Source: a virus. From it: a stretch of DNA of 34,376 nt. The stretch spans positions 1 to 34,376 of the IMG/VR virus record IMGVR_UViG_3300037087_000086. One strand, written 5' to 3'. Positions 1-8,453 of the stretch are shown one piece after another. The notes under the pieces are model-generated. The model made no database searches and was not told the DNA's origin. It saw nothing but the letters and a program-made list of their open reading frames with translations. Every line of letters begins with the position of its first letter. Within the stretch, counting starts at the first letter, position 1. The position numbers and the translations under genes are program-made.

Positions 1-63
1 CATGTGTCGCAGCCTCGCATCTTTTCACCTGCGGAAAGTTTTCATCTAAGTTAATCACCGCGC

Positions 64-93
64 TTGTTAACCTGCGCTTCTCCGTGTTACGTT
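64..93 (+). promoter_or_regulatory. Candidate promoter of the packaging operon
   Basis: A sigma70-like pair is visible: TTGTTA at 64-69 and TACGTT at 88-93, 18 bp apart. The start codon of the small terminase begins at 100, only 6 nt after the -10 box, so transcription would begin at or next to the ATG. Both hexamers are imperfect and the assignment assumes a standard sigma70 consensus. Bases 1-63 hold no gene that I can see. Confidence 0.5.
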
Positions 94-106
94 GTGCATA
101 TGGTAG
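87..106. promoter_or_regulatory. Operator-like dyad, site A
   Basis: The site reads TTAC-GTT-GTGCAT-ATG-GTAG and fits the pattern YTAC-N3-RTGCAY-N3-GTAR seen at three other promoter-like sites in the window. It covers the -10 box, the predicted transcription start and the ATG of the small terminase gene, so a bound protein would block initiation. The binding protein is not known; the two small XRE proteins encoded here are the obvious candidates. Confidence 0.6.
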
Positions 107-738
107 CAGCAGCAGAGAAGATCATCGCATCAGAGCTTGCCAAGCGAAAGGGCGTATCGAAGGCCACCGTCAGCCAGATGACAAAGCGCGGGAAACTTCA
201 CCGCGCCCGCGACGGCACCTACGACCTGTCGCACCCCGACAACGCCAGCTATCTCGCCAATGTCCGCCGCCAGCAGCGCAAGCCTCCCCGTCCTGGGGCT
301 GTCGCACTTTCGGCGGCAATTCCCGAGCACAGAGCGCCGACGTCCGTGACTGAGCGGAAATCTGTGACCATTTCTCAGGAACGAACCGTCTCCAGCGAAG
401 AGACGCCGAAAGTCGACGGCCTCACCATCACCGAATGGGAATTGAGAAAGACATCCGCACAGGCAAAGCAGGTCGAACAGAAAACGGCAATCGAGCGCGG
501 TGACTACGTGCTGCGCTCCGAGGTCCGCATGGTGATCGGCCAGCTCGACGGGATCCTGTCAGGGGAAATCGGCACACTCGACCAGCGCATCGCATCAAAC
601 ATAGTCGCGCAAGAAGGATTGCCGGCAGAACGTGAACCGATGATCGCCGCGGTCATAAAGGATCGCTCCCTCGGTGCAATCTCTCAGATCAAGACGCTGC
701 TCAAGCAATACGTGCAAGGATTGGAGTCGAACGAATGA
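100..738 (+). CDS. Terminase small subunit (Nu1-like), putative
   Basis: A 212-aa protein. An N-terminal helix-turn-helix (about residues 8-35, with GVSKATVSQMTKRGKL) would recognise the packaging site. A polar linker follows (about 55-105), then a helical part from about 115 containing KTAIERGDYVLRSEVR, a pattern typical of Nu1-type small terminases that precedes the contact region for the large subunit. It lies directly before the large terminase with a 4-nt ATGA overlap. The ATG at 100 is preferred over a TTG at 64 because the TTG coincides with the -35 box. There is no Shine-Dalgarno sequence before 100; with a promoter 6 nt upstream a leaderless mRNA is predicted. The terminase role is inferred from position and pattern; the HTH is clear. 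Confidence 0.72.
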   Translation: MVAAAEKIIASELAKRKGVSKATVSQMTKRGKLHRARDGTYDLSHPDNASYLANVRRQQRKPPRPGAVALSAAIPEHRAPTSVTERKSVTISQERTVSSEETPKVDGLTITEWELRKTSAQAKQVEQKTAIERGDYVLRSEVRMVIGQLDGILSGEIGTLDQRIASNIVAQEGLPAEREPMIAAVIKDRSLGAISQIKTLLKQYVQGLESNE

Positions 739-2711
739 TTGCCTCTGACATAGCCTTCTGGTTTGCCACCGCCGACACCCTGCACGACTACCAGGCTCCG
801 CGCCTGATCAGCTCTTACGTCGACGGCCACCGCAGCATGCCCAAAGGCATCAGCCGATTTCCGGGTCTCTGGGACACGCGTCGATCCGAGTATAGCCGCG
901 AGATCATGGACGACATGAGCCCGTTCTCCGGCATCCAGGTGAGCGTCACCATGAAAGGCAGAAAGCTCGGCATCACCGCGGCCGCGGAGAACGTCGTCGG
1001 CTATTGGATGTCCGCAAACCCGGCATCCCTTGAGTACATCACCGCTACCGACGACCTCGCCAAAGACTGGAGCATCAAACGCCTTGAGCCGCTCATCGAT
1101 TCCCTTGGCTTCCGTCATAAACTGACTCATGAGACTACGAACAAGAAAACGCGCAGAACAGGCGACACCGTTTTTCAAAAGCAGGTCATCGGAGGATTCC
1201 TCGACATCATCAGCGCAGGCTCATCCATGGCGCGCCGCGCGGGAGATATCCGCGTGCTTGTCATCGATGAGATCGACGGCCGCGATGCAACGCTGACCAC
1301 GGGAGAAGGCTACTGGCTGGACATCCTTGAGGCGCATACCTCATCGTGGGGAACGCTGAAAAAGATCATGGAGTTCTCCTCTCCCACCACGACGGAGAAC
1401 AGCGAAATCTATCGCAAGTACCTCATGGGCGATCAGCGCAAGTTCATCATCCCGTGCCCTGCATGCAATATGGGGATTGAATTGATTCATGATGAAAAAT
1501 CAAAGGGCGGAATCACGGGTATTTTGAAAGACGGCATATTCGATCACGCGATCTATGTCTGCCAGGAATGCGGCGCCGAGCTCGTCGAAGCGGACAAGGA
1601 GCGCATGATCCCTTTTGGACACTGGGAACCCACGGAGAAGCCTATCCACCCCGCTGTCCGTTCGCGGCAGATCAGCACCCTCTACTCTCCCTATGGCATG
1701 TACTCATGGACCGAGTATTGGCGCGATTGGCTCACGGCGAAGGACGACCCCGAAAGCGAGCGCACATTCACCAATATCCGCAAGGGCCTGCCCTACGAGG
1801 AAACCGGAAATCAGCCGACCCTTGAAACGGTCACCTCGAGAATCGGATCCTATCACGAGGGGGAGATCCCCAGCGGAATAATATGGCTTTCCGCAGGCAT
1901 CGACGTGCAGCAGGGCAAACGCGCATGGCAGACCCTGGACGAGGGCCCCCGCCTTGAGATGGAAATCCTCGGCCACGGCGAGGGCTACTCAACATGGTCT
2001 ATCTGTTACAAAAAGTTCTACGGCCCGGTCCGTGATCCCTATGCCGGTGCATGGGAAAAGCTCACCGAGTGGTGGGATCATGCAGACGAACGCCTTCCGC
2101 AAAAAGGCGATGGCATGTGCAACTTCGGCAGTAATTTCCCCGTCCGCTTCGTATTTGTCGACTCAGGCGACGGCGAGCTCATGGATGTCGTCTACCGATT
2201 CTGCGGAAGGTATCCGCAGGTTTTCCAGCCATGCAAGGGAACGGGATGGGTCACGCCCGACAAGCTCAAGGCAAAGGGCGACGTTGCGGGCCCGATGAAC
2301 TTCAAGCACTTCAACGTATCTCAGGCGCTCCCCGGCCAGGCGCTCTATCTGATCAGCACCAACTACTACAAAAATGAGCTCTATAACCGCCTCGCCATCC
2401 CGCGCAATCCCGATGCCGCTACCACCCCGGGCTACTGCGATTTCCCGGCTGAATACAGCAACAGGCCCGAGTATTTCCAGCAACTCCGGGCAGCCAGCCG
2501 TCACGCGGACGGTTCATTCCACAGCAAGGGAAGGGACGAGGCCCTCGACTGCCGGGTCTACGCCATGTGCGCGGGCGAAGCCTATGCCATGTGGTTTTAC
2601 GACTCGGTGATAAAGCAGAAGCGCAAGGAGGGGGCGACAGAGCAAATGGTCCGAGAATATACCCTGTCAAGATTTCTCCACGATTGGGCGGCAAACATAA
2701 GGAGCAAATAG
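735..2711 (+). CDS. Terminase large subunit, GpA family
   Basis: A 658-aa ATPase-nuclease that would cut concatemeric phage DNA and pump it into the prohead through the portal. A divergent Walker A-like stretch, TMKGRKLGIT, lies at about residues 72-81; the Walker B VLVIDEID is at about 174-181. A zinc-binding pair CPAC (241-244) and CQEC (276-279) follows, as in GpA proteins. The nuclease half begins near AGIDVQ, and the C-terminal GRDEALDCRVYAM matches the end of the GpA nuclease domain. Length is normal for the family. It overlaps the small subunit gene by 4 nt and is followed by a promoter-like intergenic gap. Confidence 0.95.
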   Translation: MIASDIAFWFATADTLHDYQAPRLISSYVDGHRSMPKGISRFPGLWDTRRSEYSREIMDDMSPFSGIQVSVTMKGRKLGITAAAENVVGYWMSANPASLEYITATDDLAKDWSIKRLEPLIDSLGFRHKLTHETTNKKTRRTGDTVFQKQVIGGFLDIISAGSSMARRAGDIRVLVIDEIDGRDATLTTGEGYWLDILEAHTSSWGTLKKIMEFSSPTTTENSEIYRKYLMGDQRKFIIPCPACNMGIELIHDEKSKGGITGILKDGIFDHAIYVCQECGAELVEADKERMIPFGHWEPTEKPIHPAVRSRQISTLYSPYGMYSWTEYWRDWLTAKDDPESERTFTNIRKGLPYEETGNQPTLETVTSRIGSYHEGEIPSGIIWLSAGIDVQQGKRAWQTLDEGPRLEMEILGHGEGYSTWSICYKKFYGPVRDPYAGAWEKLTEWWDHADERLPQKGDGMCNFGSNFPVRFVFVDSGDGELMDVVYRFCGRYPQVFQPCKGTGWVTPDKLKAKGDVAGPMNFKHFNVSQALPGQALYLISTNYYKNELYNRLAIPRNPDAATTPGYCDFPAEYSNRPEYFQQLRAASRHADGSFHSKGRDEALDCRVYAMCAGEAYAMWFYDSVIKQKRKEGATEQMVREYTLSRFLHDWAANIRSK

Positions 2712-2716
2712 CCCAC

Positions 2717-2746
2717 TTGCAAACTACGGCATGCACGTAGTAGTAT
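2717..2746 (+). promoter_or_regulatory. Candidate promoter before the head operon
   Basis: TTGCAA at 2717-2722 and TAGTAT at 2741-2746 are separated by 18 bp in the gap after the large terminase. The predicted start, near 2753, lies just before a strong GGGAGGGG ribosome binding site and the TTG start at 2765. The spacer is almost entirely filled by an operator-like dyad. Confidence 0.6.
2724..2743. promoter_or_regulatory. Operator-like dyad, site B
   Basis: The site reads CTAC-GGC-ATGCAC-GTA-GTAG. The outer arms CTAC/GTAG are perfect inverted repeats and the centre is nearly so. It occupies the space between the -35 and -10 boxes, a classic position for repression. Confidence 0.65.
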
Positions 2747-2764
2747 TGACAGCGGGAGGGGCAA

Positions 2765-3082
2765 TTGTCCGATCTGAGCAACCTTCCGCCCGTCACGCTC
2801 AAACCGCTGTCGCGCCTTCCGACCGACAAGCGCAACCTCTATCTCCTGCGTCTCACCTCTATCGACGCGCGCCTCACCGCACTTGAAAAGCAGTACGACT
2901 CCATGATGGCATCCCCCGTCGAGTCCTATTCGTTCAGCGCAGGCGAGGGCCAGCAGCAGGCGAAGCGGAGGTCTCTGAAAGACGTGGCCGACCAGATCCA
3001 GTATTGGACCTCGCAGTACAATTTCTATTGGAACAAGCTCAACGGCTACGGCAACGTCACCCTCACGCTGAGGCGAAGATGA
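2765..3082 (+). CDS. Small head protein, gpW-like head-tail joining candidate
   Basis: A 105-aa protein with a TTG start chosen because GGGAGGGG lies 4 nt upstream and no ATG fits. The first half is helical and polar. The second half contains ESYSFSAGEGQQQAKRRSLK followed by an amphipathic helix and ends in a basic LTLRRR. A serine/aromatic segment followed by an R-rich helix of this kind is common in small gpW-like connectors coded between terminase and portal. The role is inferred from position and pattern and the assignment is modest. The 3' end overlaps the next gene by 4 nt (ATGA). It is the first gene behind the site B promoter. Confidence 0.5.
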   Translation: MSDLSNLPPVTLKPLSRLPTDKRNLYLLRLTSIDARLTALEKQYDSMMASPVESYSFSAGEGQQQAKRRSLKDVADQIQYWTSQYNFYWNKLNGYGNVTLTLRRR

Positions 3083-3348
3083 AACTGCCTCGCATCACGA
3101 GCGAAGATATCTTCGGTATGGATCTTTCAACGCACCCCCGCGAGATCGAAATCACGTCCTTCGTCGACCTACCCGTCGCGCAGATTGCCCCGGCCCGCTT
3201 CCCCCGCGAGACCATCGCAGATATCGAGCGCGCCATCGTAGACCGCGGCTGGCGATACGGTGCCCGCAAATGCCGCATCACCGTCGAGCGTGTGCTCTCC
3301 GCAAAGCGCCCGACGACCCGCATGAAAGCGAGTATTGAATATGTCTGA
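3079..3348 (+). CDS. Hypothetical protein, 89 aa
   Basis: I do not recognise a family. The ATG at 3079 overlaps the previous stop by 4 nt, which decides the start. The protein is charged, without membrane segments, and contains ARFPRETIADIERAIVDRGW and an R/K-rich C-terminal half. It is followed by an 8-nt overlap (ATGTCTGA) with the next gene. It lies between the connector candidate and the portal, a place where phages often carry small non-structural genes. Confidence 0.6.
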   Translation: MKLPRITSEDIFGMDLSTHPREIEITSFVDLPVAQIAPARFPRETIADIERAIVDRGWRYGARKCRITVERVLSAKRPTTRMKASIEYV

Positions 3349-3622
3349 ATGGATCAGCGTCAAGGATAGACTGCCTACCGAAGAAGACTCGAAACCTTGG
3401 GCAACGTTCCTTGTCGTATGCCGGACTCATGGCGGCTACGACGGGGCGTACGTCTCCGTCCAAAAAGCATCTTTCTACCCCGACCGACCGGCTGGGGAGA
3501 GTTATCCCGAAGAGAAAGCAACCGATCATTACTGGGAGGTGGATTTCGGTTGTGGTGACAGAATTCCCTTCGATGTGACTCACTGGATGCCGCTACCGGA
3601 GCCTCCTAATGCCGAAACTTGA
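3341..3622 (+). CDS. DUF551-type protein
   Basis: A 93-aa protein opening MSEWISVKDRLPTEED and closing with VTHWMPLPEPP, the two hallmark ends of the DUF551 family found in many phages and prophages; the function is unknown. The ATG at 3341 gives the canonical N-terminus and is preferred over a TTG two codons upstream. It overlaps the preceding gene by 8 nt and the portal gene by 14 nt. Base composition is somewhat less GC-rich than the neighbouring terminase and portal genes, in keeping with an acquired accessory gene. Confidence 0.8.
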   Translation: MSEWISVKDRLPTEEDSKPWATFLVVCRTHGGYDGAYVSVQKASFYPDRPAGESYPEEKATDHYWEVDFGCGDRIPFDVTHWMPLPEPPNAET

Positions 3623-5720
3623 CCGCGCCGCCCGCGAGGCGGTAATCGCCGCAGAATCCAACCGCCTGAAAGCCGAGTACATCGCCCGCATGCGAGAGCA
3701 GTCCCTTCCCCGACTCCGCGCCGACTCCTCCTACGGCTACACCGGCATCGGCATGGGCCAGTCCCGCGCGTCGGGCGCGAAGTGGGCCGGCGGCCTCTCC
3801 AAGCCCATCGGCGGGCGCCTCACCTGGCATTGGGGCCTCGCGCAGCAGGCACGCGATATCGCCGAGGACTCTATTGACGCCTACAACCTCATCCACCGCA
3901 AGGCGGATGCCGTCATCGACCAGGGCCTCACGCTTTCCGCAACCCCCATGGCCGACGTCCTGGGCATGACCGACGAGGAGGCGCAGGCGTGGGCGCGCAA
4001 GGTGACGCAGGGCTTCGACCTCTGGCAGTCCTCTACCCGCCAACACCGCTCGGGGCAGTTCAGTTTCAAGCAGGCGCAGCACCAGCTTGAAGTCGGAAAG
4101 GCCCGCGATAACGACGAGTTTGTCCGTTTCTACTACTCGGGCAAGTCCGACCTCATCTCCCCGCTGCAGTGGGAGATCATCGACCGCAACCAGATCCGCG
4201 GCGACGCACTGACCGCCACGAACCTCATGCCGATCAAGTACTTCGACGGCATCGAGCGCAACCCCGACGGCACCGAGCGCGCCTACAAGATATGGACCCA
4301 GCCTCCGAGCACCTCGACCGCCCCGTCCCCCGCACTTGTCGAGCTCACCATTCCGCGCATCGGCGAGAAGAGCGGCCGCCTGATGATGATCCACGGCTTC
4401 CAGCCCGAGTACGCGGGGCAAGGCCGCGGCTACTCGCAGCTCGGCGTGTCCATGCAGGAGTGGGAGAACCTGGAGGACCTGCGCCTTTCGGTGATCAAGA
4501 AGTCGATCAACCAGAGTCAGCTCGTGGCGGCCATCGAAAACAAGCAGATGGCGCCGACCAACCCCTTCGAGCAGAATGGCATGCCCCCGGCGGGCCCGCA
4601 GGTAGTGCAGGCTTTCGGCGCGACACCGGCCGGCGGCGGCCTTGCCATCGCGGGAAGCGTCTCCCAGGACAACCGCACGTCATTCGTGCCCATGGAGGAG
4701 GCCGCTTTCGGAATCCCCGGCTCAACGCTTGTCGCCAGCATGCAGCAGGGCGACGAGATGAAGTACCTGCAGAACACCGCGCCGCTCCCCGACTTCGAGA
4801 AGTTCCTTGAAAGCATGCTCACCCCGATGGTGGGATCGCTGGGCATGTCCCTTGAGCTGTACAAGATCAAGTTCGACTCATCGTATTCCGCGGCCCGCGC
4901 AGGGCTCGCAATCGTCTGGCGCGCAATCCGCATGGAGCGCCAATGGCTTGATACCTGGTGCCTGTCCAAAGCCTTCGAGGCGTGGCTTTCCTGCGAGATC
5001 GCCGCCGGCCGCATCTCCTGCCCCGGCTGGTATGACCCCCGCATGCGCGAAGCCTACCTCTGCCACCGCGTCATCGGAACCCCGCCGATCCAGGTTGACC
5101 CCGAGAAAGAGGCCTCGGCGAACATGAAGAACCTCGACATGAGCATCACGACGCTGGAGTCCCTCACCCACGAATACGGCACGGGTGACCTTGAGGATAA
5201 CATCGCGCGGAACAAGCGGCACGCCGGGGAGATAGCCGTATTCCCATGGGCGATGAAGGCCGCACAGGCCGCACCGGTCAAGATCGTCGACGGCACACAG
5301 CAGGGCGTGATGGAGCCTCCGAAGCCCGCCGGATTTCCCGCAAAGCCCGGGCAGAACGGCAACGGCAAGCCGCCGGTGAAAGCAGAGACCGTCGTACTTG
5401 AGCCCGTCGATCAGACCGCGAAGATGGCCGCCGCCCTCTCCCGCACGATCATGGACCAGGGCAAGGACACCGCCGCCGCCCTGCAATCTCTCTCCGACCG
5501 CGTGGAGGCCGTGCAGGCAATCGCAACCGCCAAGCCCACACCGCAGCCGATCACCGTGCACTCCCCGCCGGTCACGATCAACGAAAAGCCGATGACCCTT
5601 GAGGTGCATATCCATAACGACGGCGCCACGGAAACTACGGTGGAGAACGTAGAACTCACGCCGCAGGGCGATATCAAGAGCGCGACCATGACCAAGCGCC
5701 CCGTGAAGGTGGACAAATGA
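3609..5720 (+). CDS. Portal protein, lambda gpB family
   Basis: A 703-aa protein forming the dodecameric DNA channel at the capsid vertex and the docking point for terminase and tail. The body matches lambda-type portals: GRLTWHWGLAQQARDIAEDS near residues 60-90, DNDEFVRFYYSGK near 160, and LQWEIIDRNQIRGD, all in the usual order, then SSYSAARAGLAIVWRAI near 425. Lambda gpB is about 530 aa; here roughly 150 further residues follow, with a proline/lysine-rich linker, a predicted coiled coil (ALSRTIMDQGKDTAAALQSL), another proline-rich stretch and a short beta-rich tail. The role of this extension is unknown. It overlaps both neighbours in frame-shifted 4-14 nt overlaps. Confidence 0.93.
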   Translation: MPKLDRAAREAVIAAESNRLKAEYIARMREQSLPRLRADSSYGYTGIGMGQSRASGAKWAGGLSKPIGGRLTWHWGLAQQARDIAEDSIDAYNLIHRKADAVIDQGLTLSATPMADVLGMTDEEAQAWARKVTQGFDLWQSSTRQHRSGQFSFKQAQHQLEVGKARDNDEFVRFYYSGKSDLISPLQWEIIDRNQIRGDALTATNLMPIKYFDGIERNPDGTERAYKIWTQPPSTSTAPSPALVELTIPRIGEKSGRLMMIHGFQPEYAGQGRGYSQLGVSMQEWENLEDLRLSVIKKSINQSQLVAAIENKQMAPTNPFEQNGMPPAGPQVVQAFGATPAGGGLAIAGSVSQDNRTSFVPMEEAAFGIPGSTLVASMQQGDEMKYLQNTAPLPDFEKFLESMLTPMVGSLGMSLELYKIKFDSSYSAARAGLAIVWRAIRMERQWLDTWCLSKAFEAWLSCEIAAGRISCPGWYDPRMREAYLCHRVIGTPPIQVDPEKEASANMKNLDMSITTLESLTHEYGTGDLEDNIARNKRHAGEIAVFPWAMKAAQAAPVKIVDGTQQGVMEPPKPAGFPAKPGQNGNGKPPVKAETVVLEPVDQTAKMAAALSRTIMDQGKDTAAALQSLSDRVEAVQAIATAKPTPQPITVHSPPVTINEKPMTLEVHIHNDGATETTVENVELTPQGDIKSATMTKRPVKVDK

Positions 5721-5878
5721 ACTACGAGCTGAAAGCAGAGACCGGCTTCCTGAAACTCGAATCCGTTACCCCCGAAAGCCGCATCCAGGCGTGCGAGCGC
5801 GATATCGCCGCGGCCCTTGAGAAGTACGGCTGCATCCTCATCGTGCAGGTGGCCGCGAAACCCGAGGCGCCGAAATGA
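5717..5878 (+). CDS. Small hypothetical protein, 53 aa
   Basis: This short gene starts with an ATGA overlap on the portal stop and ends with an ATGA overlap on the next gene, so translational coupling on both sides supports it. The product begins MNYELKAETGFLKLES, contains two cysteines and a hydrophobic ILIVQVA near the C-terminus, and has no recognised domain. Its place behind the portal suggests a small structural or assembly factor, but that is inference only. Confidence 0.65.
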   Translation: MNYELKAETGFLKLESVTPESRIQACERDIAAALEKYGCILIVQVAAKPEAPK

Positions 5879-6300
5879 CAGCCCCTTTCAACAAGTTCAA
5901 CATCTTCCTTGAGAACCTCGGCAACAAAACCGAAAGCCTGAAAAATGGCGGCGATGTCATCAAGATCTATCTCACCGATGCCGCACCCGTTGCCACCAAC
6001 ACCGTGTTCGGAACGCCCGCTGACCTCACCGCTGGAAACGGCTACACAGCAGGAGGCAACGCGGCAACCGTCACCTCGTGGACGCAGACCTCGGGCACCC
6101 TGAAATGGATCGTCGCCTCCCCCACGCTCTGGACGGCGGGACCTGCGGCGATGGCGCAGTTCCGCTATGCGGTGCTCTACAACTCCACGACCACGCGCTT
6201 GATCGGCTACTACGACTATACCGCCGAAATAAATATGCTCGTGGGCGACACCTTCACCGTTACCCTCGACGGCACGAACGGCGTGCTACAGATAGCGTGA
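5875..6300 (+). CDS. Phage structural protein of unknown role, 141 aa
   Basis: The protein contains FNKFNIFLENLGNKTES, LTDAAPVATNTV, GNGYTAGG and FRYAVLYNSTTTRLIGYYDY, ending in GDTFTVTLDGTNGVLQIA. I know this pattern from conserved proteins of unknown function coded in head-gene clusters of many tailed phages; they are probably beta-rich virion proteins. It is coupled by ATGA to the preceding gene. No membrane segment or signal peptide is seen. The exact function is not known. Confidence 0.7.
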   Translation: MTAPFNKFNIFLENLGNKTESLKNGGDVIKIYLTDAAPVATNTVFGTPADLTAGNGYTAGGNAATVTSWTQTSGTLKWIVASPTLWTAGPAAMAQFRYAVLYNSTTTRLIGYYDYTAEINMLVGDTFTVTLDGTNGVLQIA

Positions 6301-6301
6301 T

Positions 6302-6934
6302 ATGGCCGACACGAAGATCAGTGCGTTGACCGCCGCAGCTGCGGTCGCAGACGCGAACGAGATCCCGATCAACGAGGCGGGGACGACGAAGAAGATCACG
6401 GCGCTCCAGCTACGCGCCTATTCGGGAGACGGGCTTTTCAACGCATCGGTAGCAGATCAGGCCATCAGTGCGACAACGGCCTATGTTGCGGGATCGAATA
6501 TAGCTGTTCCCGTTGGCCTTCTTCGGATCAAAACAGCTTTCCGATGGACGTTGCACGTAACAAAGTCTGCGGCTGGCGTGACGGCAGGTTGCGCTATTCT
6601 TTTCAAACTCGGAACCCTTGGAACGACGGGCGACGCGACTATCCTGACGTTCACCTTTGGAACTCCAACGGGAGTAGCCGACACCGCGATATTCGACGTA
6701 CTGGTCATTATCCGTGGTCCCCTCTCTGCATCATGCATCGCGACGGGTGCGGCGAACATGGCGCATAACCTTGCGGCAACGGGATTTTCAACCCTCCCGA
6801 ATGAATCAAAGCAGGCGACGTCCGGCACATTCAACGCGACAACCGCGAACCTGATCGCTGGACTTACGATCACCACGACTACACTGTCAGTGTGGACCGT
6901 GACCGGCTGTTACGTGGAGGCGATGAACCTGTAA
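6302..6934 (+). CDS. Beta-rich virion surface protein, copy 1
   Basis: A 210-aa protein that opens ADTKISALTAAAAVADANEI, an N-terminal attachment-like motif common at the start of phage structural proteins, and continues with a beta-rich domain (LLRIKTAFRWTLHVTKSAAG, then alternating G/S/T strands, ending in TVTGCYVEAMNL). The domain resembles those of 15261-15788 and 16964-17551 in length, strand pattern and final aromatic strand. I infer a family of capsid decoration or fibre-like proteins. The start at 6302 lies 1 nt after the previous stop; the following ATG overlaps its TAA. Confidence 0.65.
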   Translation: MADTKISALTAAAAVADANEIPINEAGTTKKITALQLRAYSGDGLFNASVADQAISATTAYVAGSNIAVPVGLLRIKTAFRWTLHVTKSAAGVTAGCAILFKLGTLGTTGDATILTFTFGTPTGVADTAIFDVLVIIRGPLSASCIATGAANMAHNLAATGFSTLPNESKQATSGTFNATTANLIAGLTITTTTLSVWTVTGCYVEAMNL

Positions 6935-8175
6935 TGGCTGACCGGCTGCTGCTCGAATACCCTACCAAGATCCTCCTCGAAACGGCAGACAGCCTTCTTC
7001 TTGAGGACGGCACATTCCTCCTCAACGAGGCATCTGCTGCATCGGCCACGGACGCGGTCCAGCTCCAGGACGCCAGCGGCGTCATCCTCCTTGAAGGCGC
7101 AACGACTGTAGCCTACACCCTCACCGCGCAATTCGGCGCTTTCGCCTTCTCCTCGCAAACCGCCGGCCTCGTCGTCGCACGCACACTCTCCGCGTCTCAG
7201 GGCTCCTTCACCCTCACGCCGAAAACCGTCACGCTTACCGTCGCCCGCAAAGTAACGGCTACCTTCGGCGCATTCGTCCTCACGAGCGAGACCGCATCCC
7301 TAACTGTCGCCAGACTTCTTTCAGCCTCCTATGGCGCTTTCACGCTGACGCCCGAGACCGCAGGACTGAAAGCCGCGCGAACGCTCACGGCTACCTTTGG
7401 CGCGTTCACCTTCACCGGAGAATCCGCTACGCTCCTCTGGGCTACGGCCTCGCACGCCTATGAGCTGACCTCACTCTACGGCTCCTTCGCGCTCACCGCG
7501 GAGAACGCTACCCTTGCCGTGGCCCGCCTCGTGTCCGCTACTTACGGCTCTTTCACGCTTTCCGCGCAGACCGCGGGTATCACCGTTGCGCGCACGCTGT
7601 CCGCGGCTTATGGTGCATTCGCCCTTTCCTCCGAGACCGCCGAACTCTCCGTCGGCCACTGGCTGAACGCCGCCTACGGAGCATTCACGCTCACCGCTGA
7701 GTCCGCGGACCTCTCCGCTGCCCGAATCCTCACCGCCGACTACGGAGCCTTCACCCTATCCGGCCAGGATGCGGCGCTCACTTATCACTCGGCAAGCCAG
7801 GTCGACTACGTGCTGGACGCCGAGACCGGATACTTCACGCTGTCGGGCTCCGACGCGGGACTCATGTACGGCGCGCTGCCCGCTGCCGTCAAGCCTCCGC
7901 GCGAGGAGGGCATCCCCGATTCCTTCTCCCGCGGCCTTCCGAGCCTCCCCTTCCGCCCGCGGCCCCGGGAGGCAGTCCTCTACGCGCTCAAGGCAAAGAC
8001 CGGACGCCTGCACCTCACCGGCCGCCCGGCAACGCTCGGCCTCGGCCGCACGCTTTGGACGACCGGCGCCCGCTACACGCTCAAGGGCAATGACGCTGAG
8101 CTTTCCATCACGCGCAAGGCTCCCCAGCGCGCGCGACAGCTCGCCGCACTACTCAGACTTACGGAGGCCGCATGA
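6934..8175 (+). CDS. Tandem 22-residue beta-repeat protein
   Basis: A 413-aa protein. An N-terminal part rich in LLLE/ILLE motifs (about 1-55) is followed by eleven tandem units with the approximate consensus R-x-L-[ST]-A-x-[FY]-G-[AS]-F-x-L-[ST]-x-[EQ]-[ST]-A-x-L-x-x-A (about residues 61-312). Units 5 and 10 carry 5-6 residue insertions that end in a Ser/His-containing turn. A proline/arginine-rich linker and two degenerate units close the protein. The repeats predict a solenoid of short beta strands, suggesting a surface or fibre-like virion component; no enzymatic motif is seen. The ATG at 6934 overlaps the previous TAA by 1 nt. Confidence 0.75.
   Translation: MADRLLLEYPTKILLETADSLLLEDGTFLLNEASAASATDAVQLQDASGVILLEGATTVAYTLTAQFGAFAFSSQTAGLVVARTLSASQGSFTLTPKTVTLTVARKVTATFGAFVLTSETASLTVARLLSASYGAFTLTPETAGLKAARTLTATFGAFTFTGESATLLWATASHAYELTSLYGSFALTAENATLAVARLVSATYGSFTLSAQTAGITVARTLSAAYGAFALSSETAELSVGHWLNAAYGAFTLTAESADLSAARILTADYGAFTLSGQDAALTYHSASQVDYVLDAETGYFTLSGSDAGLMYGALPAAVKPPREEGIPDSFSRGLPSLPFRPRPREAVLYALKAKTGRLHLTGRPATLGLGRTLWTTGARYTLKGNDAELSITRKAPQRARQLAALLRLTEAA
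7114..7869 (+). repeat. Coding repeats, eleven units of about 66 bp
   Basis: These bases encode the eleven 22-residue units of the protein above. The GAF/GSF core (for example TATGGAGCATTCACG-type codons for YGAFT) recurs every 66 bp, with two longer units of about 81-84 bp. Units differ at many synonymous positions, so the array is old or has been diversified rather than freshly duplicated. Confidence 0.75.
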
Positions 8176-8453
8176 TGTCCTGGGAATCGATCACCGCAAT
8201 CGCAACCCTTGTCCTCACCATAGGCGCGTTGATCGCATTCTACATGCGGCAGGGGAGCCTTATGGCAACAGTGCAATCCGATCTTACCGCACAGGAAAGA
8301 CGGACCAATGAAATAACGGTGACCTTGAAGGATCAGGGTCTCCTCATCGCAGCACACGCGACGTCTATCACCGCGCACGAGGGGAGCTTCAAGGTGATCG
8401 ATGTGAAGCTCGATAACATCAAGGAAGCCGTCGACAAGCTGGGGTGCAAATGA
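8172..8453 (+). CDS. Membrane-anchored small protein, holin-accessory candidate
   Basis: A 93-aa protein with one clear transmembrane helix near the N-terminus (about residues 6-24, ITAIATLVLTIGALIAFYM) followed by a helical, probably coiled-coil C-terminal region (SDLTAQERRTNEITVTLKDQ onward). The arrangement resembles small phage membrane proteins found next to endolysins. It overlaps the repeat-protein gene by 4 nt (ATGA) and is coupled in the same way to the candidate lysis enzyme that follows. A role in lysis is inferred from position; a purely structural role is possible. Confidence 0.55.
   Translation: MMSWESITAIATLVLTIGALIAFYMRQGSLMATVQSDLTAQERRTNEITVTLKDQGLLIAAHATSITAHEGSFKVIDVKLDNIKEAVDKLGCK

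Noticed and set aside
64-99. TTG at 64 as start of the small terminase
   Set aside because: It coincides with the -35 box and would add 12 unusual residues; the ATG at 100 fits the promoter and the protein better.
3606-4421. Long open frame on the - strand opposite the portal gene (and similar ones at 23995-25074 and 14979-15797)
   Set aside because: High GC content produces long antisense frames; these lack ribosome binding sites, are rich in R, G, A and H, and oppose confidently identified genes.
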